Positions 55,611-63,523 of a DNA stretch of 64,000 bases are shown here, in pieces; position 1 is the stretch's first letter; every line of letters begins with the position of its first letter. The position numbers and the translations under genes are program-made. The stretch comes from Bacillus sp. SA1-12 (GTDB taxonomy: Bacteria > Bacillota > Bacilli > Bacillales > Bacillaceae), in contig NZ_LATZ01000005.1 in the NCBI RefSeq assembly GCF_000981385.1, forward strand, positions 62,001 to 126,000, read 5' to 3'. Below the pieces are notes generated by a model. It worked only from the letters and a program-made list of their open reading frames with translations, was not told the origin of the DNA and ran no database searches.

Positions 55611-56588
55611 CTACTTAACTCTTACTTCACTTTTAATTAAGTTTGGCGGTGTTTCCCCCTGCAGGCCGGCAACTAAATTGGCTGCTCCCAGCATGGCCAT
55701 TTTTAAACGAGTTTCATAGGTAGCTGATCCAATATGCGGCAACGTCACCACATTTCTCATAGAAAGCAATTGGTTTTCTGGTTGAACCGGTTCTTGAACA
55801 TAGACATCCAATCCGGCAGCAAGAATTTGACCAGTTTCCAGGGCATGGATGAGGGCTTCCTCATCGACGGTTTTCCCTCTTGAGCCATTTATAAAAATGG
55901 CTGTTTCTTTCATTAACTCAAACTCTCTTTTTCCCATCATTTTTTCAGTCGAAGGTGTTAACGGTGTCATTAAGCAGACGAAATCTGATTGTGTTAAAAG
56001 TTCCTCCAGCGAACAGTAAATGGCGTTATAATCTTGTTCTGCTTTTTCATTCCTGGAACGATTATGATACAGAATTTGCATGTCAAACCCTAAATGGGCT
56101 CTTTTAGCAAGCGCTGTTCCGATTCCCCCCATACCAATAATGCCTAATACTTTATGGTGGACATCTACCCCAAACCATTCTTCCCCTAAATTCGACTTCC
56201 ACTGGCCTTCCTTAACCCAATGGTCCAATTCCGGCATCCTTCTTGCAGCAGATAAAAGTAAGCCGAATATCGTGTCTGCCACTGTATCATTCAATACGTC
56301 AGGAGTATTGGTAGCCTGGATTCCCCTTTCTGTCAGTTCTGCAAGATCAAGATTATCGTAGCCGACAGAGGTGTTACACACCATTTTTAGATGAGGAGCT
56401 TGATCTAATAACTTTTTATCCACTTTTAATCCCGAACCTAAAATTCCTTGTGCATCCTTCAACTCTTGAAGAAATTTGGGATAGGTTTCTGAATCTAGTT
56501 TCTCAAAGTAAACAACGTCACAGGTATGTTGAATCAAATCTAATACCCTCTTATCCTTTTTCTTATAGACAATTACCTTTGGTTTCAT
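55611..56588 (-). CDS. D-2-hydroxyacid dehydrogenase (2-ketogluconate/glyoxylate reductase-like, YvcT-like)
   Basis: 325 aa cytoplasmic NAD(P)H enzyme of the D-isomer-specific family. Catalytic domain halves flank the Rossmann motif LGIIGMGGIGTALAKRA (about 148-164). Active-site Arg in NGSRGKTVDEEAL (about 234-246), Glu near 265, His in LPHIGSAT (about 285-292). SVGYDNLDLAELTERGIQATNTPDVLNDTVAD is the GhrB/YvcT-type signature. Reduces 2-keto acids such as 2-ketogluconate, glyoxylate or hydroxypyruvate. 39 nt downstream of the Nramp-type gene, so both likely serve one compound. Confidence 0.9.
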   Translation of the reverse strand: MKPKVIVYKKKDKRVLDLIQHTCDVVYFEKLDSETYPKFLQELKDAQGILGSGLKVDKKLLDQAPHLKMVCNTSVGYDNLDLAELTERGIQATNTPDVLNDTVADTIFGLLLSAARRMPELDHWVKEGQWKSNLGEEWFGVDVHHKVLGIIGMGGIGTALAKRAHLGFDMQILYHNRSRNEKAEQDYNAIYCSLEELLTQSDFVCLMTPLTPSTEKMMGKREFELMKETAIFINGSRGKTVDEEALIHALETGQILAAGLDVYVQEPVQPENQLLSMRNVVTLPHIGSATYETRLKMAMLGAANLVAGLQGETPPNLIKSEVRVK

Positions 56589-56627
56589 TATTTATTCATC
56601 TCTCCCTTATCTTGTACAAACCGCTAA

Positions 56628-57941
56628 TTAGAAAAAGCTGATTGCTAATTGTACGGCGGACCATATGGCTAAACCAGATGATAGAAATAGACACGCATTT
56701 TCAAACCAATTGTTTCTATATTCACCCATCAAACTCTTTTTGTTGGATAGAATGAGCATCCCTATGGCAATGACTGGGAATCCTACAACATTTAATGCAT
56801 TCACCACAATTGTTAGTGTAATAAACCCGGGCATACCAGGAATTGACCAAATAATAGGAGTGACCAGTACAAAAATCATGACCCATTTTGACATCGGATC
56901 TTTGTTATATTGACCATCATATTTATCACGTCGCTTTTTATTAATGACATAATAAGCATCTGTGACTAACCTCGGATAACCAGTTGACTTTCCTACGATA
57001 CTTGCAAACAAGACCGCAAATACACCTAAATAAAAAATTAGCCAGCCTGTTTGACCTAATGCTAGTTGAAGGGCTTGGCCCAAATCAGTAATGTTTTCCA
57101 CATGTATATTATTTGGCTTCAATATTTCCGCCCCTACAATCCAAATAGCCAGGTTAATCACAATACAAACAGCAATCGCAAATAACAAATCATTTCGTTG
57201 TACTTTTAAATGACTATGATTAACCCATCCTTTTTCTTTCATGAAGTACGGATGAACAAAGTTAGAGATAGAGCCTGCGACTGCACCTATAATTGAAACC
57301 GCCACCAAAAGTGCTCCGTGGACACCTGTATCACTTGGAATACTAAAGCCAATGGTTCCTTTGACGATTTGCCCTGCATCTGGTGTTGATTGAATGGCTA
57401 AAACAAGGAAAGCAATGGTCATGATTGCCAGGATAATCTTCATCACATTTTCGATTGTATTATAAATATTTCTGCCAATTAATAATAATACTAATCCAAC
57501 TACTATAAGTGAACCTAGAAAAGGTGAATTGATATTTAGCAAAATTGATAATACTTCTCCTGCTCCCTTAATCATGTAGGAATTAAACAGATGTCCCATG
57601 ATTAAGGCATAGCCAAAAAGAAAATAGCCAAAAAAAGGATGAAGTCGTCCATATCCTTCAAGCAACGTCAAACCTTCAGTATTACATAGTTGAAAACGAG
57701 CAATTACATTTACAATCAGATAACGAAGTAATAAGGATAGAGCAAGTATCCACATTAAACTATAGCCGTAATCCGCTCCTGCTACCGATGAGGTTACTAA
57801 ATCCCCTGCACCAAGCCATGTTAAAACAGCGAGAATGCCCGGGCCATACGTTTTTTTAAACTTCGTAAACAAATTACTTTTCTTTTCACTAATCTCAGGA
57901 ACCGTTACAGTAGATTCAGCAAGGTTTGATTCGTTTTTCAT
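56628..57941 (-). CDS. Nramp-family transporter lacking the canonical metal-binding motif
   Basis: 437 aa, about eleven hydrophobic helices with LeuT/Nramp-fold layout. Start ATG 57941 (GGAGGAAGG upstream); TTG 57959 lies in the site. In true Nramp metal transporters TM1 carries DPGN and TM6 carries MPH. Here TM1 reads TWLGAGDLVTSSVAGADYGY and TM6 reads GSISNFVHPYFMKEKG, so neither motif is present. The substrate is therefore probably not Mn or Fe. Coupling with a 2-hydroxyacid dehydrogenase and a FadR-type GntR regulator suggests an organic or sugar acid (inference). Confidence 0.82.
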   Translation of the reverse strand: MKNESNLAESTVTVPEISEKKSNLFTKFKKTYGPGILAVLTWLGAGDLVTSSVAGADYGYSLMWILALSLLLRYLIVNVIARFQLCNTEGLTLLEGYGRLHPFFGYFLFGYALIMGHLFNSYMIKGAGEVLSILLNINSPFLGSLIVVGLVLLLIGRNIYNTIENVMKIILAIMTIAFLVLAIQSTPDAGQIVKGTIGFSIPSDTGVHGALLVAVSIIGAVAGSISNFVHPYFMKEKGWVNHSHLKVQRNDLLFAIAVCIVINLAIWIVGAEILKPNNIHVENITDLGQALQLALGQTGWLIFYLGVFAVLFASIVGKSTGYPRLVTDAYYVINKKRRDKYDGQYNKDPMSKWVMIFVLVTPIIWSIPGMPGFITLTIVVNALNVVGFPVIAIGMLILSNKKSLMGEYRNNWFENACLFLSSGLAIWSAVQLAISFF

Positions 57942-58350
57942 AGGCCTTCCTCCATTCAACTAGAATGTATTCGCTTTCATTTTTAATCTGAACAAAAGAC
58001 AGTGAGTCTTAAGATACATGCCAATCTTAATGGCTGTTCAAGAGCTTTTAAATGAGTCTCCAAGTATATAGGTTATTTGATAATCACTGGGGGTTGGTGT
58101 AAGCCCTTGTTTTGATGGTTGAGATTCTGAAACAACATGATGGAAGGACCTCTTTACAGTCCGACAAAGAAGAAAAAAGTAATTAGTTTGACTAAGACAT
58201 AGTGGATTCTTTCGTGTTTAAATTTACGTTCCCGTCTATTCTTTATTTATTTGAATGGCAACCTCCTTTTTCTTATTTTTCGAATATTATTACTTTTGTA
58301 TTGTAAGACAAATAAAATTGTTAGTCAATATTAATTAAGAATTTTTAAAA

Positions 58351-58501
58351 ATATTTTAAGCGTTTCCATCCCTGTTAATTTAGCAGTTTTATTACTTAAT
58401 AGTCCTATTGACTTAAGGAACTTATAAACTTAGAATTTTATACAAGTATATGAAGATCAAAAAACGAAAAAGGGTGTAAAAATGAGTCTTAATCATCTCT
58501 C
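58351..58501 (+). repeat. Diverged direct repeat: gntR promoter and start (copy 2, intact)
   Basis: Intact counterpart of 55226-55341. Contains a cre-like TTAAGCGTTTCCA, the palindrome ATACAAGTAT (58440-58449), ribosome site GGGTG and the gntR ATG at 58482. The rest of the gap 57942-58350 is AT-rich promoter sequence with nothing else I recognise. Confidence 0.75.
58440..58449. promoter_or_regulatory. Possible GntR-family operator
   Basis: ATACAAGTAT, a 10-bp perfect palindrome apart from its centre, equals the right-hand part of the known Bacillus gluconate GntR operator ATACTTGTATACAAGTAT. It lies 33 nt before the gntR-type start, a position suited to autoregulation. Confidence 0.4.
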
Positions 58502-59183
58502 ATCTCAAAATAGAATGACACTAGGAAAGGCTGCCTATACGAAAATCCGGGAGGAAATTATCAATCTAAAATTTAAGCCGGGACAAATGCTGTCAGAAAG
58601 TGAACTGGCTACAACTCTAGGAGTAAGCCGCACACCTATTCGTGAAGCTTTTCTTAGGCTGCTCCATGAAGGACTGCTTGACATTCTTCCACAGCGCGGG
58701 GCACGTGTTGCTTATATATCATTAAAGAAAGTTGAAGAAACCAAGTTTGTCAGAGAGAGCTTGGAAATAAGTGCGTTCAAAGCAATAGCGAGAGACTGGA
58801 ACCCTGATGACTTACGTTATAAAGAAATACATGAAAAAGCGATTCAAATGATTGAAGAGCAACAAAAGGCTGCTCTGAATGAAGATCATGTTCTATTCAT
58901 GCAGTTAGATGAGGCCTTCCATCAAACGTTTTTAGATCTTTTAGAAAATCAAACATTAATTTCGACTGTTTCCCAAATGAGGGGTCATTTGTACCGTATG
59001 AGATACTTAGAGTTAGAGACACCGAACCATATGTCAAATGTGATGAAGCAGCATCAAGATATACTTCAAGCCATTTCCTCCAAAGATGAAGCAAAAACAG
59101 AGAAATTATTAAGACACCATTTTAATCCTAATAAAGAAGAATTTCCAAAAGTGATAGAAATGTATCCAGAGTATTTCAAATAA
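58482..59183 (+). CDS. GntR-family regulator, FadR subgroup (FCD domain)
   Basis: 233 aa. Winged helix at about 17-85 (AYTKIREEIINLKFKPGQML, then SELATTLGVSRTPIREAFLRL), then an all-helical FCD effector domain with FMQLDEAFHQTFLDLLENQ and a C-terminal HQDILQAISSKDEAKTEKLL. FCD domains bind organic acids, often with a metal held by the D-x4-H motif visible here. Divergent from the Nramp-type/dehydrogenase pair, which it probably controls; the downstream hexuronate genes are another candidate target. Confidence 0.92.
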   Translation: MSLNHLSSQNRMTLGKAAYTKIREEIINLKFKPGQMLSESELATTLGVSRTPIREAFLRLLHEGLLDILPQRGARVAYISLKKVEETKFVRESLEISAFKAIARDWNPDDLRYKEIHEKAIQMIEEQQKAALNEDHVLFMQLDEAFHQTFLDLLENQTLISTVSQMRGHLYRMRYLELETPNHMSNVMKQHQDILQAISSKDEAKTEKLLRHHFNPNKEEFPKVIEMYPEYFK

Positions 59184-59194
59184 ATTTTCATGTA

Positions 59195-59231
59195 AAAAAG
59201 CCTATTTCACAAGGAGTGAAAAAGGCTTTTT
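59195..59231 (+). terminator. Terminator after the gntR-type gene
   Basis: Stem AAAAAGCCTATTTCAC/GTGAAAAAGGCTTTTT, T-rich exit. Confidence 0.85.
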
Positions 59232-59389
59232 TGTTATCCTTAATTGTTATCCTGCTCTCTGTCAGCTTAGTCATTAAGAAGTACACTGTGTTTATGGCAC
59301 TTTCTAGATTAAAACGGTTTAAACAAACAGGTGAAAGTAGACCTACAAGCACAGGGCACCGTAGAGCTGCCTTAACATTTTCATACGCG

Positions 59390-59655
59390 GGATGAAAGAC
59401 CCAATCGCTTGATATCGTGCTAGGGTTTGGTCTTTAAACATGGCGTGAAAGACCAATTGCTAGATTTCACGATCGATTTTGGCCTTGATACACAGCATGA
59501 AAGACCAATCACTAGATTTCACGATCAGTATGGGCCTTGATACACAGCATGAAAGACAAATCGCTAGATTTCACAATCAATTGTGGCTTTCTACACCGCA
59601 TGAAAGACCAATCACCGGATATCACGCACACTTTAACCTTCATACGTGCTTAAAG
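59390..59655. repeat. 52-nt degenerate tandem repeat, locus B (about five units)
   Basis: Unit starts at about 59390, 59443, 59495, 59547 and 59598 (spacing 51-53). Unit: GCATGAAAGACCAATCGCTA, GATTTCACGATCGATTTTGG, CCTTGATACACA. It keeps the TTTTGGCCTTGA core of loci A and C but has its own phrase; TGAAA and TTTCA form a dyad in each unit. A 67-codon open frame (59479-59682) through it is a by-product of the repeats. The rest of the gap 59184-59670 holds only the terminator. Confidence 0.85.
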
Positions 59656-59670
59656 GACAAATCCCACTTT

Positions 59671-60687
59671 TTAATAAGTTAATACCACCTTCGTAACAGT
59701 GTTTGGGTGGTTCTTAGCGGTTAAAATCGCTTCTTCAATTTGGTCAAACGGCATGACAGTGCTAATAAAACGCTCCGCTATATCTTTGTTGTTCTCTAAG
59801 AAGTTCAGTACTTGATGATACTTGTTAACACTGTGCTTCGTTCCATGTAATTCAATATCTTTTTTCGTTAATAATAAGCCGGGTAATGTTATATCCTTTC
59901 CTGTTAATCCAACAATGACGATTCTCCCTCCGGCACTGACAAGGAGCACGGTTTGTTCAATGGTTATTGGAATCCCTGCAGACTCGATCACAATATTAGA
60001 GCCTTCCCCATTTGTCATTTCGTCAATCGTTTGAATCACATCTGATTCTCTTGAGTTAATCACGATGTCAGCGCCATAATCTTTCGCCCTGGCTAATCGT
60101 TCCGGCACAACATCTACAGCATACACTGTGACATCAAACTGTCTTTTGATTTGGGCTAAAATGTTTAAGCCGATCGGACCCATGCCTAAGATTGTGACGG
60201 TTTGCCCACCCTCAATTTTAGCCCGATCAATCGCTTGAGCACCAATTGTAAAGGGCTCACATAAGGCGCCTACTTCATAGCTCATGTTATCCGGCATTAC
60301 ATGAACATGGTTTTCCGGCAGGGCAAGATAATCGGCAAAGCCTCCTTTTTTGACAGAGCCGATCATCCTTAAGTTAACGCATACATTTGTTTTTCCAATT
60401 CGGCATGGATAACATTCGCCACATGGTACAGCAGGTTCAATCACAACCCGCTCTCCTACTCTCCGCTCTTTGACTTCAGGCCCTATTTCCTCTATGATCC
60501 CTGATAACTCATGGCCAAAGATTTGCGGATAGTTGGCATATGGATTGGATCCATCATAAAAATGAACATCACTGCCACAAATCCCTGCTGCTTTTATGCG
60601 AACGAGGACGTCGTTTGCTCCCAATTCCGGCTTTGCCACTTCTTGAAATTCAATTGTGAAAGGTTTTGTCATTACAGCTGCTTTCAT
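59671..60687 (-). CDS. Zinc-dependent MDR dehydrogenase (YjmD/sorbitol dehydrogenase-like)
   Basis: 338 aa from ATG 60687 (AGGAAGG 10 nt upstream), the same length as YjmD. Catalytic zinc ligands Cys in AAGICGSDVHF, His-Glu in GHELSG, structural zinc cysteines in CGECYPCRIGKTNVC, Rossmann GMGPIG (about 168-173). In the B. subtilis hexuronate operon a YjmD homologue sits directly by uxuA. Probably oxidises or reduces a sugar acid such as mannonate/fructuronate or L-galactonate; not proven. Directly downstream of uxuA. Confidence 0.88.
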   Translation of the reverse strand: MKAAVMTKPFTIEFQEVAKPELGANDVLVRIKAAGICGSDVHFYDGSNPYANYPQIFGHELSGIIEEIGPEVKERRVGERVVIEPAVPCGECYPCRIGKTNVCVNLRMIGSVKKGGFADYLALPENHVHVMPDNMSYEVGALCEPFTIGAQAIDRAKIEGGQTVTILGMGPIGLNILAQIKRQFDVTVYAVDVVPERLARAKDYGADIVINSRESDVIQTIDEMTNGEGSNIVIESAGIPITIEQTVLLVSAGGRIVIVGLTGKDITLPGLLLTKKDIELHGTKHSVNKYHQVLNFLENNKDIAERFISTVMPFDQIEEAILTAKNHPNTVTKVVLTY

Positions 60688-60719
60688 GGTTAAACATCCT
60701 TCCTGATCTTTCACACTGC

Positions 60720-61823
60720 TCATACAGTGCTCCGGCTGTTTGTCACGGCCTGCGCCATTTCGTTTTGTTTCCCTCTTTCAAATGCATCCCATAATCCCCA
60801 TAGGTACATGATGCCAAGCGCCCGATCATACAACCCATAGCCTGGACGGCATTCTTCGTTCCAAATATGTCTTCCGTGGTCTGGTCTGGCGTAACCTGTG
60901 AACCCATTTTGATGATATGCCTCCACAATACCGGTTATATCGACAGAACCATCCTGAGTACGGTGAGAGGTCTCAATAAAATCACCATTTTCATAGATTC
61001 GGACATTGCGAATATGAGCAAAAGGAATGCGGTCTGCAAATTCATTGATCATGTCGACAATATTGTTATCAGTGTTTGCACCTAATGATCCGCTGCATAA
61101 CGTAAGACCATTATACGGGCTGTCAACAAGCGTTAATAATCTCCGCAAATTCTCTTGGCATGTCATAATCCGCGGCAATCCAAATACTGACCATGGCGGA
61201 TCATCAGGGTGAATAGCCATTTTAATATCGTGTATTTCTGCAACTGGAATAATTTGTTCAAGGAAATATTTCAGGTTATTCCACAAGTCTTCTTCTGTCA
61301 CATCTTTATAGGCATCAAATAATGCTGGTAAGTTCTTTAATCTCTCCGGCTCCCAGCCTGGCATCGTTAAATCACTGCCGGCAATTTTTTCAACTAGTTC
61401 ATACGGATCCATCTGATCCACCTTGTTTTTTTCATAAAACAGCGCTGTTGAACCATCCTCTAAAGGTCTGAACAGGTCTGTCCGAGTCCAATCAAAAACC
61501 GGCATAAAGTTATAACAAATGACCTTTACACCAACCTTTGCCAGGTTTTCAATCGTTTTCTTATAGTTTTCAATATATAGATCACGACTAGGCAGCCCCA
61601 GCTTGATGTCTTCATGAACATTGACGCTTTCTACCACATCAATGTGAAACCCGTGTTTGTCAGCTTGTTTCTTTACTTCTTGAATCCGTTCAAGAGGCCA
61701 TACTTCTCCTGCCGGGAGATCATGCAGGGCCCATACAATTCCTTCTGTGCCCGGTATTTGTTTTACTTGCTCCAATGATACAGTGTCATTGTTTTCTCCA
61801 TACCATCTAAAGACCATTTTCAT
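60720..61823 (-). CDS. uxuA: Mannonate dehydratase
   Basis: 367 aa. Converts D-mannonate to 2-keto-3-deoxygluconate in glucuronate breakdown, cytoplasmic, Mn/Fe-dependent TIM barrel. KMVFRWYGENNDTVSLEQVKQIPG at the start, metal-site segments MAIHPDDPPW, LCSGSLGANTDN, IPFAHIRNV and YARPDHGRHIW are all present. ATG 61823 with GAGGAGG 8-10 nt upstream. Between the MFS transporter and MDR dehydrogenase genes. A cre-like site and an ACTnGTATACnAGT operator precede it. Confidence 0.95.
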   Translation of the reverse strand: MKMVFRWYGENNDTVSLEQVKQIPGTEGIVWALHDLPAGEVWPLERIQEVKKQADKHGFHIDVVESVNVHEDIKLGLPSRDLYIENYKKTIENLAKVGVKVICYNFMPVFDWTRTDLFRPLEDGSTALFYEKNKVDQMDPYELVEKIAGSDLTMPGWEPERLKNLPALFDAYKDVTEEDLWNNLKYFLEQIIPVAEIHDIKMAIHPDDPPWSVFGLPRIMTCQENLRRLLTLVDSPYNGLTLCSGSLGANTDNNIVDMINEFADRIPFAHIRNVRIYENGDFIETSHRTQDGSVDITGIVEAYHQNGFTGYARPDHGRHIWNEECRPGYGLYDRALGIMYLWGLWDAFERGKQNEMAQAVTNSRSTV

Positions 61824-61868
61824 AATACATACTCCTCCTCTGTTTTTCCTACACAATCAATCTTATAT

Positions 61869-61882
61869 ACTAGTATACCAGT
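61869..61882. promoter_or_regulatory. Operator-like palindrome upstream of uxuA
   Basis: ACTAGTATACCAGT, imperfect copy of the perfect palindrome at 63408-63421. Shared form ACTnGTATACnAGT. Placed in the uxuA promoter region. Confidence 0.6.
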
Positions 61883-61927
61883 AAAACGATGCTATTTAAG
61901 CTGTTCATTTGATAAACGGCTATTTCA

Positions 61928-61941
61928 TGAAACCGCTTAAG
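61928..61941. promoter_or_regulatory. cre-like site upstream of uxuA
   Basis: TGAAACCGCTTAAG, 12 of 14 positions of the CcpA consensus TGWAANCGNTNWCA. Suggests glucose repression. Confidence 0.55.
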
Positions 61942-61976
61942 TAAAATGGAACAACCCTTTGAATGCTAAAGCATCT

Positions 61977-63242
61977 TTAAATCACTTTCTCTTTTATCGT
62001 ATCTGTCTTGTTTAATTGAATTGGTCTAACAAATCTTATGACAGACAATGAGGCAAAAACAGCCAAGCCTCCTGCTAATAAAAACGCAATTGTATAGGTA
62101 CCCGTTACCTCTACTAGATATCCTGTTAATGTCGGCCCAATGATTCCAGCTGTATTAGCTAAGAAGTGCATAAACCCTCCGACAGATCCAACATTATTTT
62201 GGTCAACGACATCCTGGACAATCGCCCAATAAATCGAACCAGTCAAATATAAGAAGAACACAGATAAAGCAACTAACGTAACAGCCGACACGGTGGTGGA
62301 AACTATTCCTGCAAGCCCGATACAAACTGCGGATAAAAACAGACAGGTAACCAGCACCACTTTACGAGCAAATAAAGCTTTGCCTACTTTTCGATAAACA
62401 TTATCTGATACAATTCCGCCTAATGCGAGTCCAACAAAGCCCAATACCCAAGGAATTACTGTAACAACACTCATTTCCTTAATACTTAAGCCGCGGGCAT
62501 CGGTTAGATAGCTTGGAAACCACGTTAAGAAGAAAAACAGAATATAGTTATAGGCGAAGAAAGCAAAAGCGGTAAACAGCACCGTTTTTTGTTTTAAATA
62601 AAAGGTCAGCGGGATTTTTTCTCCGCTTGCCGCTTTATCTGCCAGCTTGTCAGTCGCTTTTGTATGTTTGCTTTCCTCAGCAGGCTTATCTTTAATGAAT
62701 AACCACCAGCCGATGGCCCATACTAATCCAATGACCATAATGATAACGAAAGAGACCTTCCACCCATAATTCAAGGCAATAATCCCAACGATTGGTCCGG
62801 CAATTGCTCCTCCTAACGGTGTTCCGCTATTAGCCAGTCCGATCGCACTTGCCCGTTTATCGGCTGGGAACCAGTTATTCACCATTTTATTAATGGTTGC
62901 TGATAATGGACCTTCACCCATTCCAAAAAGGACGCGAATAATGATCATACTGACAAAGCTGAATGCCAATGCTACAGCACCGCTGAACAAGGACCAAACG
63001 ATCATCGCAACAAATAGCGTCAGCTTTGCCCCATATCGGTCTGATGCAACTCCTCCGACAAAATTAAAAATGGCATATCCTACAGAGAAGCTGCTAAAAA
63101 TAATCCCTAATTGTGTAGGTGTTAAATGTAAATCCTCCGTAATAAAAGGTGCGGCAATCGAGAGAGCTGATCGGTCTAGATAGTTCACAACCCCAGCCAA
63201 GAAAAGAAAAAGTAATACAGACGTTCTTCCTTTTGAAAACAT
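61977..63242 (-). CDS. MFS hexuronate/sugar-acid transporter (ExuT-like, ACS family)
   Basis: 421 aa, twelve helices with a Lys-rich central loop (KDKPAEESKHTKATDKLADK, about 195-214). ACS family marks NYLDRSALSIAAPFI and FGMGEGPLSATINKMVNNWFP match ExuT/glucarate-type proton symporters. ATG 63242 with GAGGAGG 7 nt upstream. Upstream gene of the uxuA-MDR pair. A strong cre site and the ACTAGTATACTAGT palindrome precede it. Likely imports glucuronate/galacturonate. Confidence 0.92.
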   Translation of the reverse strand: MFSKGRTSVLLFLFLAGVVNYLDRSALSIAAPFITEDLHLTPTQLGIIFSSFSVGYAIFNFVGGVASDRYGAKLTLFVAMIVWSLFSGAVALAFSFVSMIIIRVLFGMGEGPLSATINKMVNNWFPADKRASAIGLANSGTPLGGAIAGPIVGIIALNYGWKVSFVIIMVIGLVWAIGWWLFIKDKPAEESKHTKATDKLADKAASGEKIPLTFYLKQKTVLFTAFAFFAYNYILFFFLTWFPSYLTDARGLSIKEMSVVTVIPWVLGFVGLALGGIVSDNVYRKVGKALFARKVVLVTCLFLSAVCIGLAGIVSTTVSAVTLVALSVFFLYLTGSIYWAIVQDVVDQNNVGSVGGFMHFLANTAGIIGPTLTGYLVEVTGTYTIAFLLAGGLAVFASLSVIRFVRPIQLNKTDTIKEKVI

Positions 63243-63280
63243 ATCTTTACCTCCTCGAATCATTTGCTTTTTCACATAAT

Positions 63281-63294
63281 TGAAACCGTTTACT
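63281..63294. promoter_or_regulatory. cre site upstream of the MFS transporter gene
   Basis: TGAAACCGTTTACT, 13 of 14 positions of the CcpA consensus, between promoter palindrome and start codon. Confidence 0.7.
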
Positions 63295-63407
63295 TTTAAT
63301 AATAAAAAAATTTACCCCTGTGAATGTTTTCACCTCTCCATGAAATGTAAGCCTCTTCATTTCTATGTAGTTTAAAAGTGCTTACACACATATTACCACA
63401 CTTCCAC

Positions 63408-63421
63408 ACTAGTATACTAGT
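63408..63421. promoter_or_regulatory. Perfect palindromic operator upstream of the MFS transporter gene
   Basis: ACTAGTATACTAGT, perfect 14-bp palindrome, same form as 61869-61882. Probable site of a GntR- or LacI-type hexuronate regulator. Confidence 0.65.
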
Positions 63422-63459
63422 GTTTTAGTCAAAATTTTTTCCTATTATTGAAATGGAGG

Positions 63460-63508
63460 AGCTGAACCAATGTCTGTTTGGTGTGATGACAGGGGTTCAG
63501 CTTTTTTA
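63460..63508 (+). terminator. Hairpin between esterase and MFS genes
   Basis: AGCTGAACC pairs with GGTTCAGCT (63460-63468 with 63494-63502) with an inner CTGT/ACAG stem, followed by T6 on the plus strand. No plus-strand gene ends here; the esterase ends on the minus side. Confidence 0.5.
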
Positions 63509-63523
63509 TTGAACCACTTCTTA

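Noticed and set aside
59479..59682. 67-codon ORF with repeated MGLDTQHERQIARFHNQ-like segments
   Set aside because: Produced by the 52-nt repeats (period not a multiple of three, so phase shifts each unit), no ribosome site.
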